From Clostridiales bacterium (GTDB lineage Bacteria; Bacillota; Clostridia; Lachnospirales; WQUN01), in NCBI GenBank assembly GCA_031271275.1, contig JAISWA010000067.1:1-8913 (forward strand): a stretch of 8,913 nt of DNA. Reading direction: 5' to 3'. The position numbers and the translations under genes were made by a program. Every line of letters begins with the position of its first letter. Position 1 is the first letter of the stretch. The notes below the pieces were generated by a model. The model was not told the origin of the DNA, searched no databases, and saw only the letters and a list, made by a program, of their open reading frames with translations. Shown here piece after piece: positions 1 through 6,917 of the stretch.

Positions 1-686
1 TTGGCGTAACGCAGGAACTCCAGAATAATTTCCGTGCGGGTCAAGCCCTGCGTATCGCCGAAGTCGGCTTCGTCAAGCCTTGTGGTCGCCGCGAACCGCA
101 CGTAATCGAACTGTATTTCCTTAAAACCCAACTCGGCGGCGGCTATGGCGTAAGTCAGCACATAGTCCCACGTTTCTTTATTATACGGGTTAAGCCACGG
201 GTAACGGCGGTCGCCGTTGTGCACGGGGCCTTCCCAAACCGTGCCGTCGGCGTTGTGAATGTACAGCTCGGGCCGGTAATTAACGGTATAGCCGTCTATG
301 AACGTGACCATCCGCGCGATGGGGTAAATATTGTTCGCCTCAAGGGTTTGCATCAGCTCCGCTGCGTCGGGAATATAATTCTGCGAGACGCCCCACTCGT
401 CCGCGAAGGGCAGCCAGTTTTTGAGGGTGACTTCGTTTTCCGTCCGCACGTCGATGACCACGGAATTCATTCCGGATTCCGCGCAGAGCTGCGCCAACGC
501 GTCCAACCGTTCGGGAATGCCCGCGCTGTTCGCGGTGACATAGACGCCCCGGGCGCTGTATTCCGGCGGCTCCGCCACGAAACGCACGGGCGGCGGCAGC
601 AGATAGTCGAACGGGCGCAGCGGAACCGGAGCGAGCATCGCGCACAGGCACGCCGCCTTAAAAAATGAGCGAAAGCGCATTCGCAT
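1..686 (-). CDS. Putative glycoside hydrolase, DUF4015 type (C-terminus cut off by the window edge)
   Basis: I translated this frame from the reverse complement; it stays open for 228 codons and runs off the window, so the C-terminus is missing. The N-terminus has a basic start (MRMRFRSFFK) followed by a short hydrophobic core at about residues 11-23, which looks like a signal peptide or membrane anchor. The mature part begins with ARGVYVTANSAG (45-56), then NSVVIDVRTENEV (74-86), IYPIARMVTFIDGY (120-133), WLNPYNKETWDYV (164-176) and FKEIQFDYVRF (188-198). These match the beta strands of the TIM-barrel DUF4015 putative glycosyl hydrolase family (PF13200). Members are thought to act on extracellular carbohydrate, but the substrate is unknown and the family is poorly characterised. 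The ATG at 686 has GGGAG seven bases upstream; a second ATG at 680 is possible. It is a separate transcription unit, downstream of a terminator and with its own -10 box. Confidence 0.82.
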   Translation of the reverse strand, partial: MRMRFRSFFKAACLCAMLAPVPLRPFDYLLPPPVRFVAEPPEYSARGVYVTANSAGIPERLDALAQLCAESGMNSVVIDVRTENEVTLKNWLPFADEWGVSQNYIPDAAELMQTLEANNIYPIARMVTFIDGYTVNYRPELYIHNADGTVWEGPVHNGDRRYPWLNPYNKETWDYVLTYAIAAAELGFKEIQFDYVRFAATTRLDEADFGDTQGLTRTEIILEFLRYA

Positions 687-722
687 TGCCACGCTCCCAA
701 GATTTTTATTGTGTCGCGGCAT

Positions 723-752
723 ATTATATCATAATAAAAAAGATTTCGTGAA
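723..752 (-). promoter_or_regulatory. Predicted sigma-A promoter of the glycoside hydrolase gene
   Basis: On the minus strand there is a perfect TATAAT (723-728). A partial -35, TTCACG (747-752, four of six matches to TTGACA), lies 18 bases upstream. The expected start site is near 716, leaving a leader of about 30 bases before the ATG at 686. The -35 lies inside the left copy of an 18-bp direct repeat, so a protein bound to the repeat could control it. The -10 is convincing; the -35 is weak. Confidence 0.55.
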
Positions 753-812
753 AATGCTTCGTCTAAACACCAAACGCATGAACGCGTTTGGCGCTCGTGA
801 AAATGCTTCGTC
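746..812. repeat. 18-bp direct repeat flanking an 8-bp palindrome
   Basis: The 18-mer TCGTGAAAATGCTTCGTC occurs identically at 746-763 and 795-812, with repeat starts 49 bases apart. Between the copies is a perfect inverted repeat, CCAAACGC (770-777) and GCGTTTGG (784-791), with a six-base loop. The left copy covers the -35 region of the glycoside hydrolase promoter. This could be an operator with two direct half-sites or a fragment of a dispersed intergenic repeat; the sequence alone does not decide between them. Confidence 0.75.
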
Positions 813-839
813 GCTTTGAAGTCAGCGCATGTTCTCGGC

Positions 840-868
840 AAAAAAAAATCCGCCGAAAGAGCGACGGA
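840..868 (-). terminator. Intrinsic terminator of the spoIIP-to-flavoprotein operon
   Basis: Read on the minus strand, TCCGTCG pairs with CGGCGGA (plus positions 862-868 and 849-855; six Watson-Crick pairs and one G-U) around a six-base loop. Nine T residues follow at once (840-848). It lies about 150 bases past the stop codon of the flavoprotein gene and upstream of the glycoside hydrolase promoter, so it separates two transcription units. Confidence 0.8.
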
Positions 869-953
869 ATGGGGTTTTAAGACACGCCCTAATATTACAG
901 TTGTCAATTCGCGATTTTTGCGAAGCGTCAAATGAGGGCAGTGAGCGAACTAT

Positions 954-974
954 CGGTTTTTCAAAGAAAAACCG
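954..974. repeat. Perfect 9-bp hairpin in the operon 3' region
   Basis: CGGTTTTTC (954-962) and GAAAAACCG (966-974) form a perfect stem with a three-base loop. It is bracketed by two copies of GAGCGAAC (943-950 and 981-988) and by the outer pair GGGCA/TGCCC (936-940 and 993-997). There is no T-tract outside the stem on either strand, so it is not a standard terminator. It lies in the presumed 3' untranslated region of the minus-strand operon and could protect its end, or be part of a dispersed repeat. Confidence 0.6.
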
Positions 975-1018
975 CGAGCGGAGCGAACGTTCTGCCCGAA
1001 TAGCAAGCAAAAATTACA

Positions 1019-1474
1019 TCAGTTTTCACTCAGCAATGCGGATTTATTCGTAAAATCAATCTGATAGCGGATGGCATGGTGGTCTTTAATCAGCATACCG
1101 TCCGTAAGGCGAACTTCAAGAATACAGCAGTTCTTGTCCTGCTCGTTGTTTGCGTGGTCATACCACGCGGAAAACTCCTCGCGCAGTTTTAGCCGGATTT
1201 CGGCGTTTTCGGGAGATAGCACCCAACCGAGGTTTTTGCCTGTGCCATGCCCCGAAAACCAGTCAACGGCGCAGACGGCTACATTGGGGTTCGCTTCAAT
1301 TTGCTTCACCTTATTTGACAGCGCGTATGTACTGATATAAAAAGCTCCATCATGGAAATAAGCGTCCACCATACGGTTGTGTATCCGGTCGCCGTCCGCG
1401 GTCGCGACCGCGATAAGGTTGTCCTTGCCGAACCGCTCGGTCATAATGGTCATTGCGTTTTCATAGTTATTCAT
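1019..1474 (-). CDS. Pyridoxamine 5'-phosphate oxidase family flavoprotein
   Basis: A 151-residue protein of the split-barrel, FMN-binding PNPOx-like type. The pattern is typical of small clostridial members: an N-terminal helix (NNYENAMTIMTERFG), a first strand NLIAVATADGDRIHNRMVDAYF (about 19-40), then GAFYISTYALSNKVKQIEANPNV (about 43-65) and VAVCAVDWFSGHGTG (about 65-79). The expected cofactor is FMN or another flavin. The substrate cannot be told; the name does not mean it makes pyridoxal phosphate, as most short relatives are uncharacterised. The start ATG is well supported by GAGGAGG seven bases upstream. The gene starts 21 bases after the radical SAM gene ends, so the two are probably co-transcribed. 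GC content in sampled stretches is near 45-58%, lower than addA upstream. It is the last gene before the terminator at 840-868. Confidence 0.85.
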   Translation of the reverse strand: MNNYENAMTIMTERFGKDNLIAVATADGDRIHNRMVDAYFHDGAFYISTYALSNKVKQIEANPNVAVCAVDWFSGHGTGKNLGWVLSPENAEIRLKLREEFSAWYDHANNEQDKNCCILEVRLTDGMLIKDHHAIRYQIDFTNKSALLSEN

Positions 1475-1495
1475 GCTAATTCCTCCTCGTTTTCT

Positions 1496-2374
1496 TCAAT
1501 CGCCAAGCCCGTCAAATAATGTCATTTGCCGTGATTTCATTTCAAATTCCCGCGTATACCCGAATACATCGTCAGGGCGGTACAATATGCCGTTCTTTTT
1601 GCAAGCATCACGGTATATATCCCACAAAAGCGCATGGTTAGGGCTGTTACACTCGTAGCTCAACCCAAAAGTCTTTATATACCGTTCTTTTATGCCGGGG
1701 AAACGCGCGTCCAAGTTTTTGTAGAAATATTCGCGGTTGCCGTCACGCAGCGTCACGCCGAAACCGAAACAGACGATACCGCGCACTTCGGCTCTGACGC
1801 AATAATCAAGCAGTCCACGCAGATTTTCTACGGTGTCGTTGATGAACGGCAGGATAGGCGACAGCCACACCACCGTTGGAATGCCCGCTTGCCGCATTTC
1901 TTCAAGGACGGCAAACCGCTCGGCGGTGGAGGACACATTCGGCTCTACGATATTGCACAAATCATCATTGAAAGTTGTCAGCGTAATTTGCGCCACGCAT
2001 TTCGTTTTAGCGTTGATGGCGCGTAATATATCAATATCGCGCAGTATTCGCGCCGATTTGGTTTGTATTGCCAGACCAAAGCCGTGTTTTTCAATCAGTT
2101 TCAAACACGCGCGGGTAACTTCCAATTCTTCCTCAAGAGGTATATACGGGTCGCACATAGCACCCGTGCCGATTATACAGGGCCTCCGCCTGCGCTTTAG
2201 CTGTTCTTCCAGAATCCGCGCCGCGTCGCGCTTGACCTCTATATCCTCAAAGTCATGCTTCATCTGATAACACAAACTTCTGCTGTCGCAGTAAATACAC
2301 CCGTGGGTGCAGCCCCGGTATAGGTTCATACCGCTTTGCGGCGAGAGTATGGTTTTATAATCGGCGTAGTGCAT
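1496..2374 (-). CDS. Radical SAM protein, COG1533 (SplB-related) type
   Basis: A 292-residue radical SAM enzyme. The CxxxCxxC motif for the [4Fe-4S] cluster is C22, C26 and C29 in NLYRGCTHGCIYCDSRS. Other marks of the COG1533/Rv2578c-like group are YKTILSPQSGMN at the start, IIGTGAMCDPYIPLEEELEVTR (about 67-88) and the IQTKSARILRDIDIL segment (about 102-116). The family is often labelled 'DNA repair photolyase' because of similarity to spore photoproduct lyase SplB, but most members have no known substrate, and I would not assign repair activity from sequence alone. The ATG at 2374 has GGAG seven bases upstream. It follows the glycosyltransferase gene by 43 bases and precedes the flavoprotein gene by 21. 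Sampled 60-base stretches have about 43-60% GC, lower than the upstream genes, hinting at different ancestry. Confidence 0.88.
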   Translation of the reverse strand: MHYADYKTILSPQSGMNLYRGCTHGCIYCDSRSLCYQMKHDFEDIEVKRDAARILEEQLKRRRRPCIIGTGAMCDPYIPLEEELEVTRACLKLIEKHGFGLAIQTKSARILRDIDILRAINAKTKCVAQITLTTFNDDLCNIVEPNVSSTAERFAVLEEMRQAGIPTVVWLSPILPFINDTVENLRGLLDYCVRAEVRGIVCFGFGVTLRDGNREYFYKNLDARFPGIKERYIKTFGLSYECNSPNHALLWDIYRDACKKNGILYRPDDVFGYTREFEMKSRQMTLFDGLGD

Positions 2375-2417
2375 GAGTTGTCTCCGTTTCGCTTATATCC
2401 TGTTTTCATTAAACATT

Positions 2418-3107
2418 TCATTCTTCCCACTTAATCAACGCCGGTTCCTTGTCCAAAATGGAAAGGTACTGCAACAGCGACCCGTCCGCCCCGTTGGGGT
2501 CGAGCGCCATGTAGCGGTTGTACTTGGCGAGTCTGTCATCTTCCCTCGCCCAACCGTAATGCTTTACCCGGTAATCTGAAAGCGCGTTGGGCTGCTGAAA
2601 AACATTCGAAGGCATACGCCCGCAGTGTTGGCTCGATTTTTTAAACTCGTAGGGGAAACCTTTCGCGTACCGCAATAAAAAAGGCCGGTAAAACTGATGG
2701 GCCTGCCAGAGCGCGTCCTCGCGGTAATGCGCCTCGTCCCAAAAATCATACAGCCGGAAGGAGTACAGGTAATATTCTTCCTGTTCCGTCAGCGCTTTTA
2801 CGCCCTCCGCGAAACTTTCCTCAAAGATTTCGTCCGCGTCGAGAAACAGCATCCAATCCGGGTCGTCCTTTACGGTCTCGTCCCATTGCTGCGTCCGTAA
2901 TTCCCACTCGTTTTGGAATTTTGACACGCGGTTTTCAATAATCCTGTGGGGAATGCCTTTTAAGATTTCCCGGCAGAGCGCCGCCGTGCCGTCGTCGCTG
3001 GCGTCGTCGATAATCACCGCGTCGTCAATATACCGGAGCGCCGATTCCAAAACGCGTTTTAAATAGCGGTGCTCCTCATTTTTTACCACCATGGAAAGCC
3101 GAAGCAT
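2418..3107 (-). CDS. Family 2 glycosyltransferase (GT-A fold)
   Basis: About 229 residues from the ATG at 3107. The GT2 signature is clear: RLSMVVKNEEHRYLKRVLES at the N-terminus, AVIIDDASDDGT (30-41) for nucleotide-sugar binding, and WMLFLDADE with the DxD-type metal site D90-A-D92. The C-terminal part has an aromatic-rich HYGW segment and no membrane-spanning segment, so it is probably cytosolic or peripheral. It is close to the minimal length for a single-domain GT2. The sugar donor and acceptor are unknown; spore surface, cell wall or exopolysaccharide are all possible, and linkage to spoIIP makes a sporulation role worth considering but does not prove it. I prefer the ATG at 3107 to the upstream ATG at 3131 because GAGGGAGG lies eight bases before it and the family motif begins right after it. 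It starts 40 bases after addA ends. Confidence 0.88.
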   Translation of the reverse strand: MLRLSMVVKNEEHRYLKRVLESALRYIDDAVIIDDASDDGTAALCREILKGIPHRIIENRVSKFQNEWELRTQQWDETVKDDPDWMLFLDADEIFEESFAEGVKALTEQEEYYLYSFRLYDFWDEAHYREDALWQAHQFYRPFLLRYAKGFPYEFKKSSQHCGRMPSNVFQQPNALSDYRVKHYGWAREDDRLAKYNRYMALDPNGADGSLLQYLSILDKEPALIKWEE

Positions 3108-3147
3108 AAAACGCGCCTCCCTCAAACCCATCTTTTACACTCTATGT

Positions 3148-6100
3148 TCATCCGGCGGCAATTGCGACCGTACTGTTCAGCGAAAAGGAATACAGCAGCG
3201 TCTCCTTCACCCGTTTCCCCGTCGCCCGCTCGACGGCTTTTTGATAAATACCCATCTGCACCCGGTAATTCCCCGCCCACGCTTCCGGGCTGCCGGTCAC
3301 CGAATCGCTCTTGTAATCCACTAACACGATTTCGCCGCCTTCTTCAAAATAGCAGTCGATAATTCCGTGTACCAGGATGGTTTCGTCGGCGGCTCCGCCG
3401 AACTTTTCCCCGTAAATTTCCCCTGCGGGCAGCGCCATGACAAAGGGCGTCTCCCGGCGCACTTCGCCGGAAGCCCGCATTCGGTCCGCTAAGCCCGACC
3501 GCGCGAACCGCAAAATTTTATTCCGGTCAAGGGCGTCCGCTTCTTCCCGGGTCAGCAGGTTCTTTTCCGTCAGTTCCCGTATCAGCGTTTCAATACTTTC
3601 AACCGCGCGGTGCGCTTCCAAATTAATATGCTCGGTCACCGTATGCAGCGCGGTTCCCAACGATAACGCGGTCACGCCCTGCTCCGCCCGGATAAACGCG
3701 GGCGGCTCGAAGCGCGGCGCGTCCGGCGCTATCAGCGGACCGCTGTCCGGGGAAACTTCCGGCGCGAACAGCCGCTTCAATTCCGAAATCGACACCTTCG
3801 ACGGCAGGTTTAAAACACCCGCGAAGGGATACGGCGGGTCATATAAGTCATCCAATAAAACCACAGGCGCGGGCTCGCCGCGTAGGGCGGGCTCCGTCCC
3901 GACATGCGGCGGGGTTAACGCTACGGCTTCTTTTCGCGGCGCGTTCCCTTCGCCGGCAGCGGTTTCATCGGCGGAAAGATTTCCCCCGCCCGTCCCGTGC
4001 AGGTTAAGCGCAAATCTCGCCGGGTGTTCATACAGCCCCGGGTTGGCGCATTCGTCAGCCACTTCGTCCATCCGTATCTCAAACCCGTCCCGGTGGCGGG
4101 CAAGGCAGGGCATAAGCCAATCCAGAAAGCTTCCGCTTTCCCTGCGGAAATAAACCGGAAGCGCGGTTTCAGCCTGGCTTGCCATCAAAGCCCAGTCCAC
4201 GCGCTTTCTTTCAAAATCGGACACATACCCCGTCAGCACCAACAGCTCCTTTGCCCGGGTGAGCGCCACATACAGCACGCGCACTTCCTCGGAAAGGCTC
4301 TCCCGCCGGGCGAGTTTGGAAAGGGCGAGCCGCGCGGCGGTGTTGGAGCGGGTTCCCGCCTCTATGTCGATATATTCCGGGCCGAGGCCGAAGGTCTGGT
4401 GCAGCACGATGCTTTTCCGCTCGTCCTCCCGGTTAAACCCGCGCCCCAACAGGCTCACGAACACCACCGGGAACTCTAAACCCTTCGCCTTATGGATGGT
4501 CATCACCCGCACGCGGTCTTCTGTCTCCGCGAACGCCTGCGCTTCGGAAACGCTCCCCGCGCCCGCGTCCTGTAAGCGCCGGATAAACCGCACAAAATGG
4601 AACAGCCCTTTGAAACTCGTTTCTTCGTATTCCACCGCGCGTTCCAACAGCAGGCGGAGGTTTGCCTGCCGCACCCTGCCCCCCGGCATGGCCGCGCAGT
4701 AGGCAGGGTAACGCGTATCGTCATAAATGATCCCGATGAGTCTGCTCACGGGAAGCCACACCGCCTGCGCCCGCCAACGGGTCAGGTCGGAGAGGAAGCG
4801 GCGGGCTTTGTCCACCGCCTTTTCAACCGCCGGGTTTTCCCGCCCGCCTGCCGCCGTTTTCTCAAACAGCGTCAGGCATTCATAAAAATCCGCCTCCGGA
4901 TCCGTCTCCCGCACCAACAGCAGTTCGTCCGGGGTAAACGCGTACACCGGCGAGCTTAACACGGCCAACAGCTCGATATCCTGCCGGGGGTTGTCCGCTA
5001 CGCGCAGAAACGCCAACGCGGTTTTGATTTCCTGCGTTTCGAAGAAACCGGTTTTGTGGTCGGCTATCGCGTCGATATCACAGGCGCGTAATGCTTCCGC
5101 CAAAGGAACCGCGCCCGCAACCGCGCTGCGGGTCAGTATAACAATGTCGTTGGGGCGGCAGGGGCGGTACGCTTTGCGGGAAGCGTCCCAAATTTTTTGC
5201 GCGCCGATTAAACCTTGTATGCGCCGGGCGATGATTGCCGCCTCTTTCTCAATGGAAGACAAATCTTCCCCCTCCGCGGGTTCCGGCACCGGCGCGTCAT
5301 TACTTCCCGCCGCCAAATCGATAACCGTGTCGAAGCTTACGCCCCCCGGAGGCTCCGGATAATCCGCGCCGGGGTACAGGGCGGCGCGGCTGTCGTAGGT
5401 CACGTCGCCTACTTCCTCCGTCATAAGCTGCGAGAAAAAAAAGTTGACCGTATCCAACACTTCCCGGCGGCTTCGGAAATTTTTGGACAGGTCTATGGCA
5501 ACTCCGGTTGCATGGGCGAGCGGCGGCGCTCCGGCGTTTTCCCCTTTCGCGTAGGCGGCGTATTTCTCCGCGAACAGCCCCGGCTGCGCCCTGCGGAACC
5601 GGTAAATACTCTGCTTGATATCCCCCACCATAAACCTTCGAACCGCCGCCGCGCTTAAAATCGTCTCCTGCACCTCGTTGGAATCCTGATACTCGTCGAT
5701 GAGCACCTCGCGGAAATTCTGGCGCAGGCTTTCCGCCGCCGGTCCCGCCGCCGTACCCTCCGGAATCAGCACCTGGATGGCGAAATGCTCCAAGTCGTTG
5801 AAGTCCAACAGGTTTCTCGCGCGTTTTTCGGCGGCGTATTTTTCGCGGAAGCGCAGCGTCAGTTCCACCAGCGCTTTTATCCGCGAATACAGCCGCCCGA
5901 TGTCCGCCCGCATGGTTTCCGGGTCGGTAAAGAAACAGTCCTTGTACAAATCGTTTATACGGTCTTTCACGCCCTTCTGCCGCAGGCGCTTCACCCGCTC
6001 CTTCAACGCTTCCGAAGGACCGCCGTCCCCGGTCCGGTATGCGTACAGCCTGGCGAAAGGCGCTTCCAAATTTTCCGTAAACGCACGGTACATTTCGCCG

Positions 6101-6906
6101 AAGGGTTGGTACAGCGCCCCGGTGAGCCTTTGCACTAACGCGAAATCGCTTTGCAGCGCGGGCAAATATTTTTCCGGCGCGGCGTCCTGTGGGGGACGGC
6201 ATAGCTTCAGGGCTGTTTCCAAATTTTTTGTCGCGCCGTTTAAGCCTTCGGAAAGCTCCTCGCGGATTATTTTCGCCCAAGGGGTCGCGTCCAAATCCTC
6301 CGCGCCCCGTTTGAACAGTTCAACGTATTCCCGCGCGGCTTTCTCGGGGTAGGGGCTGTTTTCCAAAAACCCGTGCAGCGCGCGCACCAACGCGTCGAGC
6401 CTGTCGTCCCGGGTTTTGCCCCCGAAGGCGTCCACCAAATCAATAAATTCATCGTTGCTTTCCTTTTCGTATTCCTCGTCAAAAAGCTCGTCCATCGCCT
6501 GCGCCTTGAGCAGGCTGAGTTCCGTATCGTCCGCCACCCTAAACGCCGGGTCTATGTCCGCAAGTTGGAAATGCTCCTTCACCAACCGGCGGCAAAACGC
6601 GTGTATGGTGGAAATACGCGCCGAAGGCAGCCGCGAAAGCTGACGCGCCAACCGCGCGTTCCCCGGCTCGGCGTTTAAGCGCGCTGTCATTTTTGCCTCG
6701 ATACGCTCGCGCATCTCCGCCGCCGCCGCTTCCGTAAACGTCACCACCAACAGTTGGCTGATGTCGGCTTCCCCCGAAGTGACCATCCGCAGTATCCGCT
6801 CGGTCAGCACCGCCGTTTTCCCCGAGCCTGCCGCGGCGGAAACCAACAGGTTGCCCCCCGTGGTTTCGATGGCGCGTTTTTGTTCCTTTGTATATTCGTT
6901 GGGCAT
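3148..6906 (-). CDS. addA: ATP-dependent helicase/nuclease subunit A (AddA)
   Basis: A 1252-residue protein, close to the roughly 1230 usual for AddA. With AddB it forms the AddAB helicase-nuclease, which resects double-strand breaks for RecA-dependent recombination. Visible UvrD/SF1 motifs: EQKRAI (Q motif region, 8-13), Walker A AAAGSGKT (24-31), Walker B DEYQD (404-408), GDIKQSIYRFRRAQP soon after, TIHKAKGLEF (803-812) and VALTRAKE (about 880-887). The C-terminal RecB-like nuclease domain is intact: H1088 in GTALHTV, D1184 in GIIDCYF, and D1197/K1199 in DYKSD. I see no frameshift or missing catalytic residue. The ATG at 6906 is preferred over the GTG at 6912 because GAGGT, which overlaps that GTG, lies just upstream of the ATG. 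It begins 11 bases after spoIIP ends and is probably co-transcribed. The usual partner gene addB is not next to it here; AddA needs AddB, so addB is expected elsewhere in the genome. Sampled stretches reach about 70% GC. Confidence 0.96.
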   Translation of the reverse strand: MPNEYTKEQKRAIETTGGNLLVSAAAGSGKTAVLTERILRMVTSGEADISQLLVVTFTEAAAAEMRERIEAKMTARLNAEPGNARLARQLSRLPSARISTIHAFCRRLVKEHFQLADIDPAFRVADDTELSLLKAQAMDELFDEEYEKESNDEFIDLVDAFGGKTRDDRLDALVRALHGFLENSPYPEKAAREYVELFKRGAEDLDATPWAKIIREELSEGLNGATKNLETALKLCRPPQDAAPEKYLPALQSDFALVQRLTGALYQPFGEMYRAFTENLEAPFARLYAYRTGDGGPSEALKERVKRLRQKGVKDRINDLYKDCFFTDPETMRADIGRLYSRIKALVELTLRFREKYAAEKRARNLLDFNDLEHFAIQVLIPEGTAAGPAAESLRQNFREVLIDEYQDSNEVQETILSAAAVRRFMVGDIKQSIYRFRRAQPGLFAEKYAAYAKGENAGAPPLAHATGVAIDLSKNFRSRREVLDTVNFFFSQLMTEEVGDVTYDSRAALYPGADYPEPPGGVSFDTVIDLAAGSNDAPVPEPAEGEDLSSIEKEAAIIARRIQGLIGAQKIWDASRKAYRPCRPNDIVILTRSAVAGAVPLAEALRACDIDAIADHKTGFFETQEIKTALAFLRVADNPRQDIELLAVLSSPVYAFTPDELLLVRETDPEADFYECLTLFEKTAAGGRENPAVEKAVDKARRFLSDLTRWRAQAVWLPVSRLIGIIYDDTRYPAYCAAMPGGRVRQANLRLLLERAVEYEETSFKGLFHFVRFIRRLQDAGAGSVSEAQAFAETEDRVRVMTIHKAKGLEFPVVFVSLLGRGFNREDERKSIVLHQTFGLGPEYIDIEAGTRSNTAARLALSKLARRESLSEEVRVLYVALTRAKELLVLTGYVSDFERKRVDWALMASQAETALPVYFRRESGSFLDWLMPCLARHRDGFEIRMDEVADECANPGLYEHPARFALNLHGTGGGNLSADETAAGEGNAPRKEAVALTPPHVGTEPALRGEPAPVVLLDDLYDPPYPFAGVLNLPSKVSISELKRLFAPEVSPDSGPLIAPDAPRFEPPAFIRAEQGVTALSLGTALHTVTEHINLEAHRAVESIETLIRELTEKNLLTREEADALDRNKILRFARSGLADRMRASGEVRRETPFVMALPAGEIYGEKFGGAADETILVHGIIDCYFEEGGEIVLVDYKSDSVTGSPEAWAGNYRVQMGIYQKAVERATGKRVKETLLYSFSLNSTVAIAAG

Positions 6907-6917
6907 AGTCACCTCGT

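Larger units (their letters stand above)
687..1018. other. Non-coding stretch between the flavoprotein and glycoside hydrolase genes
   Basis: These 332 bases hold no convincing gene. Going left to right I see the ribosome binding site and promoter of the glycoside hydrolase (687-752), a direct-repeat/palindrome structure (746-812), a minus-strand intrinsic terminator (840-868) and a hairpin with nearby short repeats (936-997). The small open frames here, such as 829-1053 on the plus strand, have low-complexity Arg/Ser/Glu-rich products, no family resemblance and no good ribosome binding site. Confidence 0.7.

Noticed and set aside
219..668. Plus-strand open frame of 149 codons opposite the glycoside hydrolase
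   Set aside because: The minus-strand frame has clear DUF4015 motifs over the same span; the plus-strand product is His/Arg/Val-rich and matches nothing I know.
829..1053. Plus-strand open frame of 74 codons in the non-coding stretch
   Set aside because: It has a low-complexity Arg/Ser/Glu product produced by repeats such as GAGCGAAC, has no ribosome binding site, and overlaps the minus-strand terminator and the end of the flavoprotein gene.
2400..2450. Possible internal promoter (TTGATT and TTTAAT, minus strand) before the radical SAM gene
   Set aside because: The spacing is about 19 bases and both boxes are imperfect; such matches arise by chance and the short gene gap favours co-transcription.
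3437..4153. Open frame of 238 codons on the plus strand, antisense to addA
   Set aside because: Its product is Ser/Arg/Pro-rich with no motif and no ribosome binding site, while the opposite strand carries the intact AddA C-terminal region.
5300..6280. Open frame of 326 codons on the minus strand inside addA
   Set aside because: It lies in another frame of addA on the same strand. The product is Arg/Gly/Ala-rich, low in complexity and family-free; long shadow frames are expected in GC-rich coding DNA.
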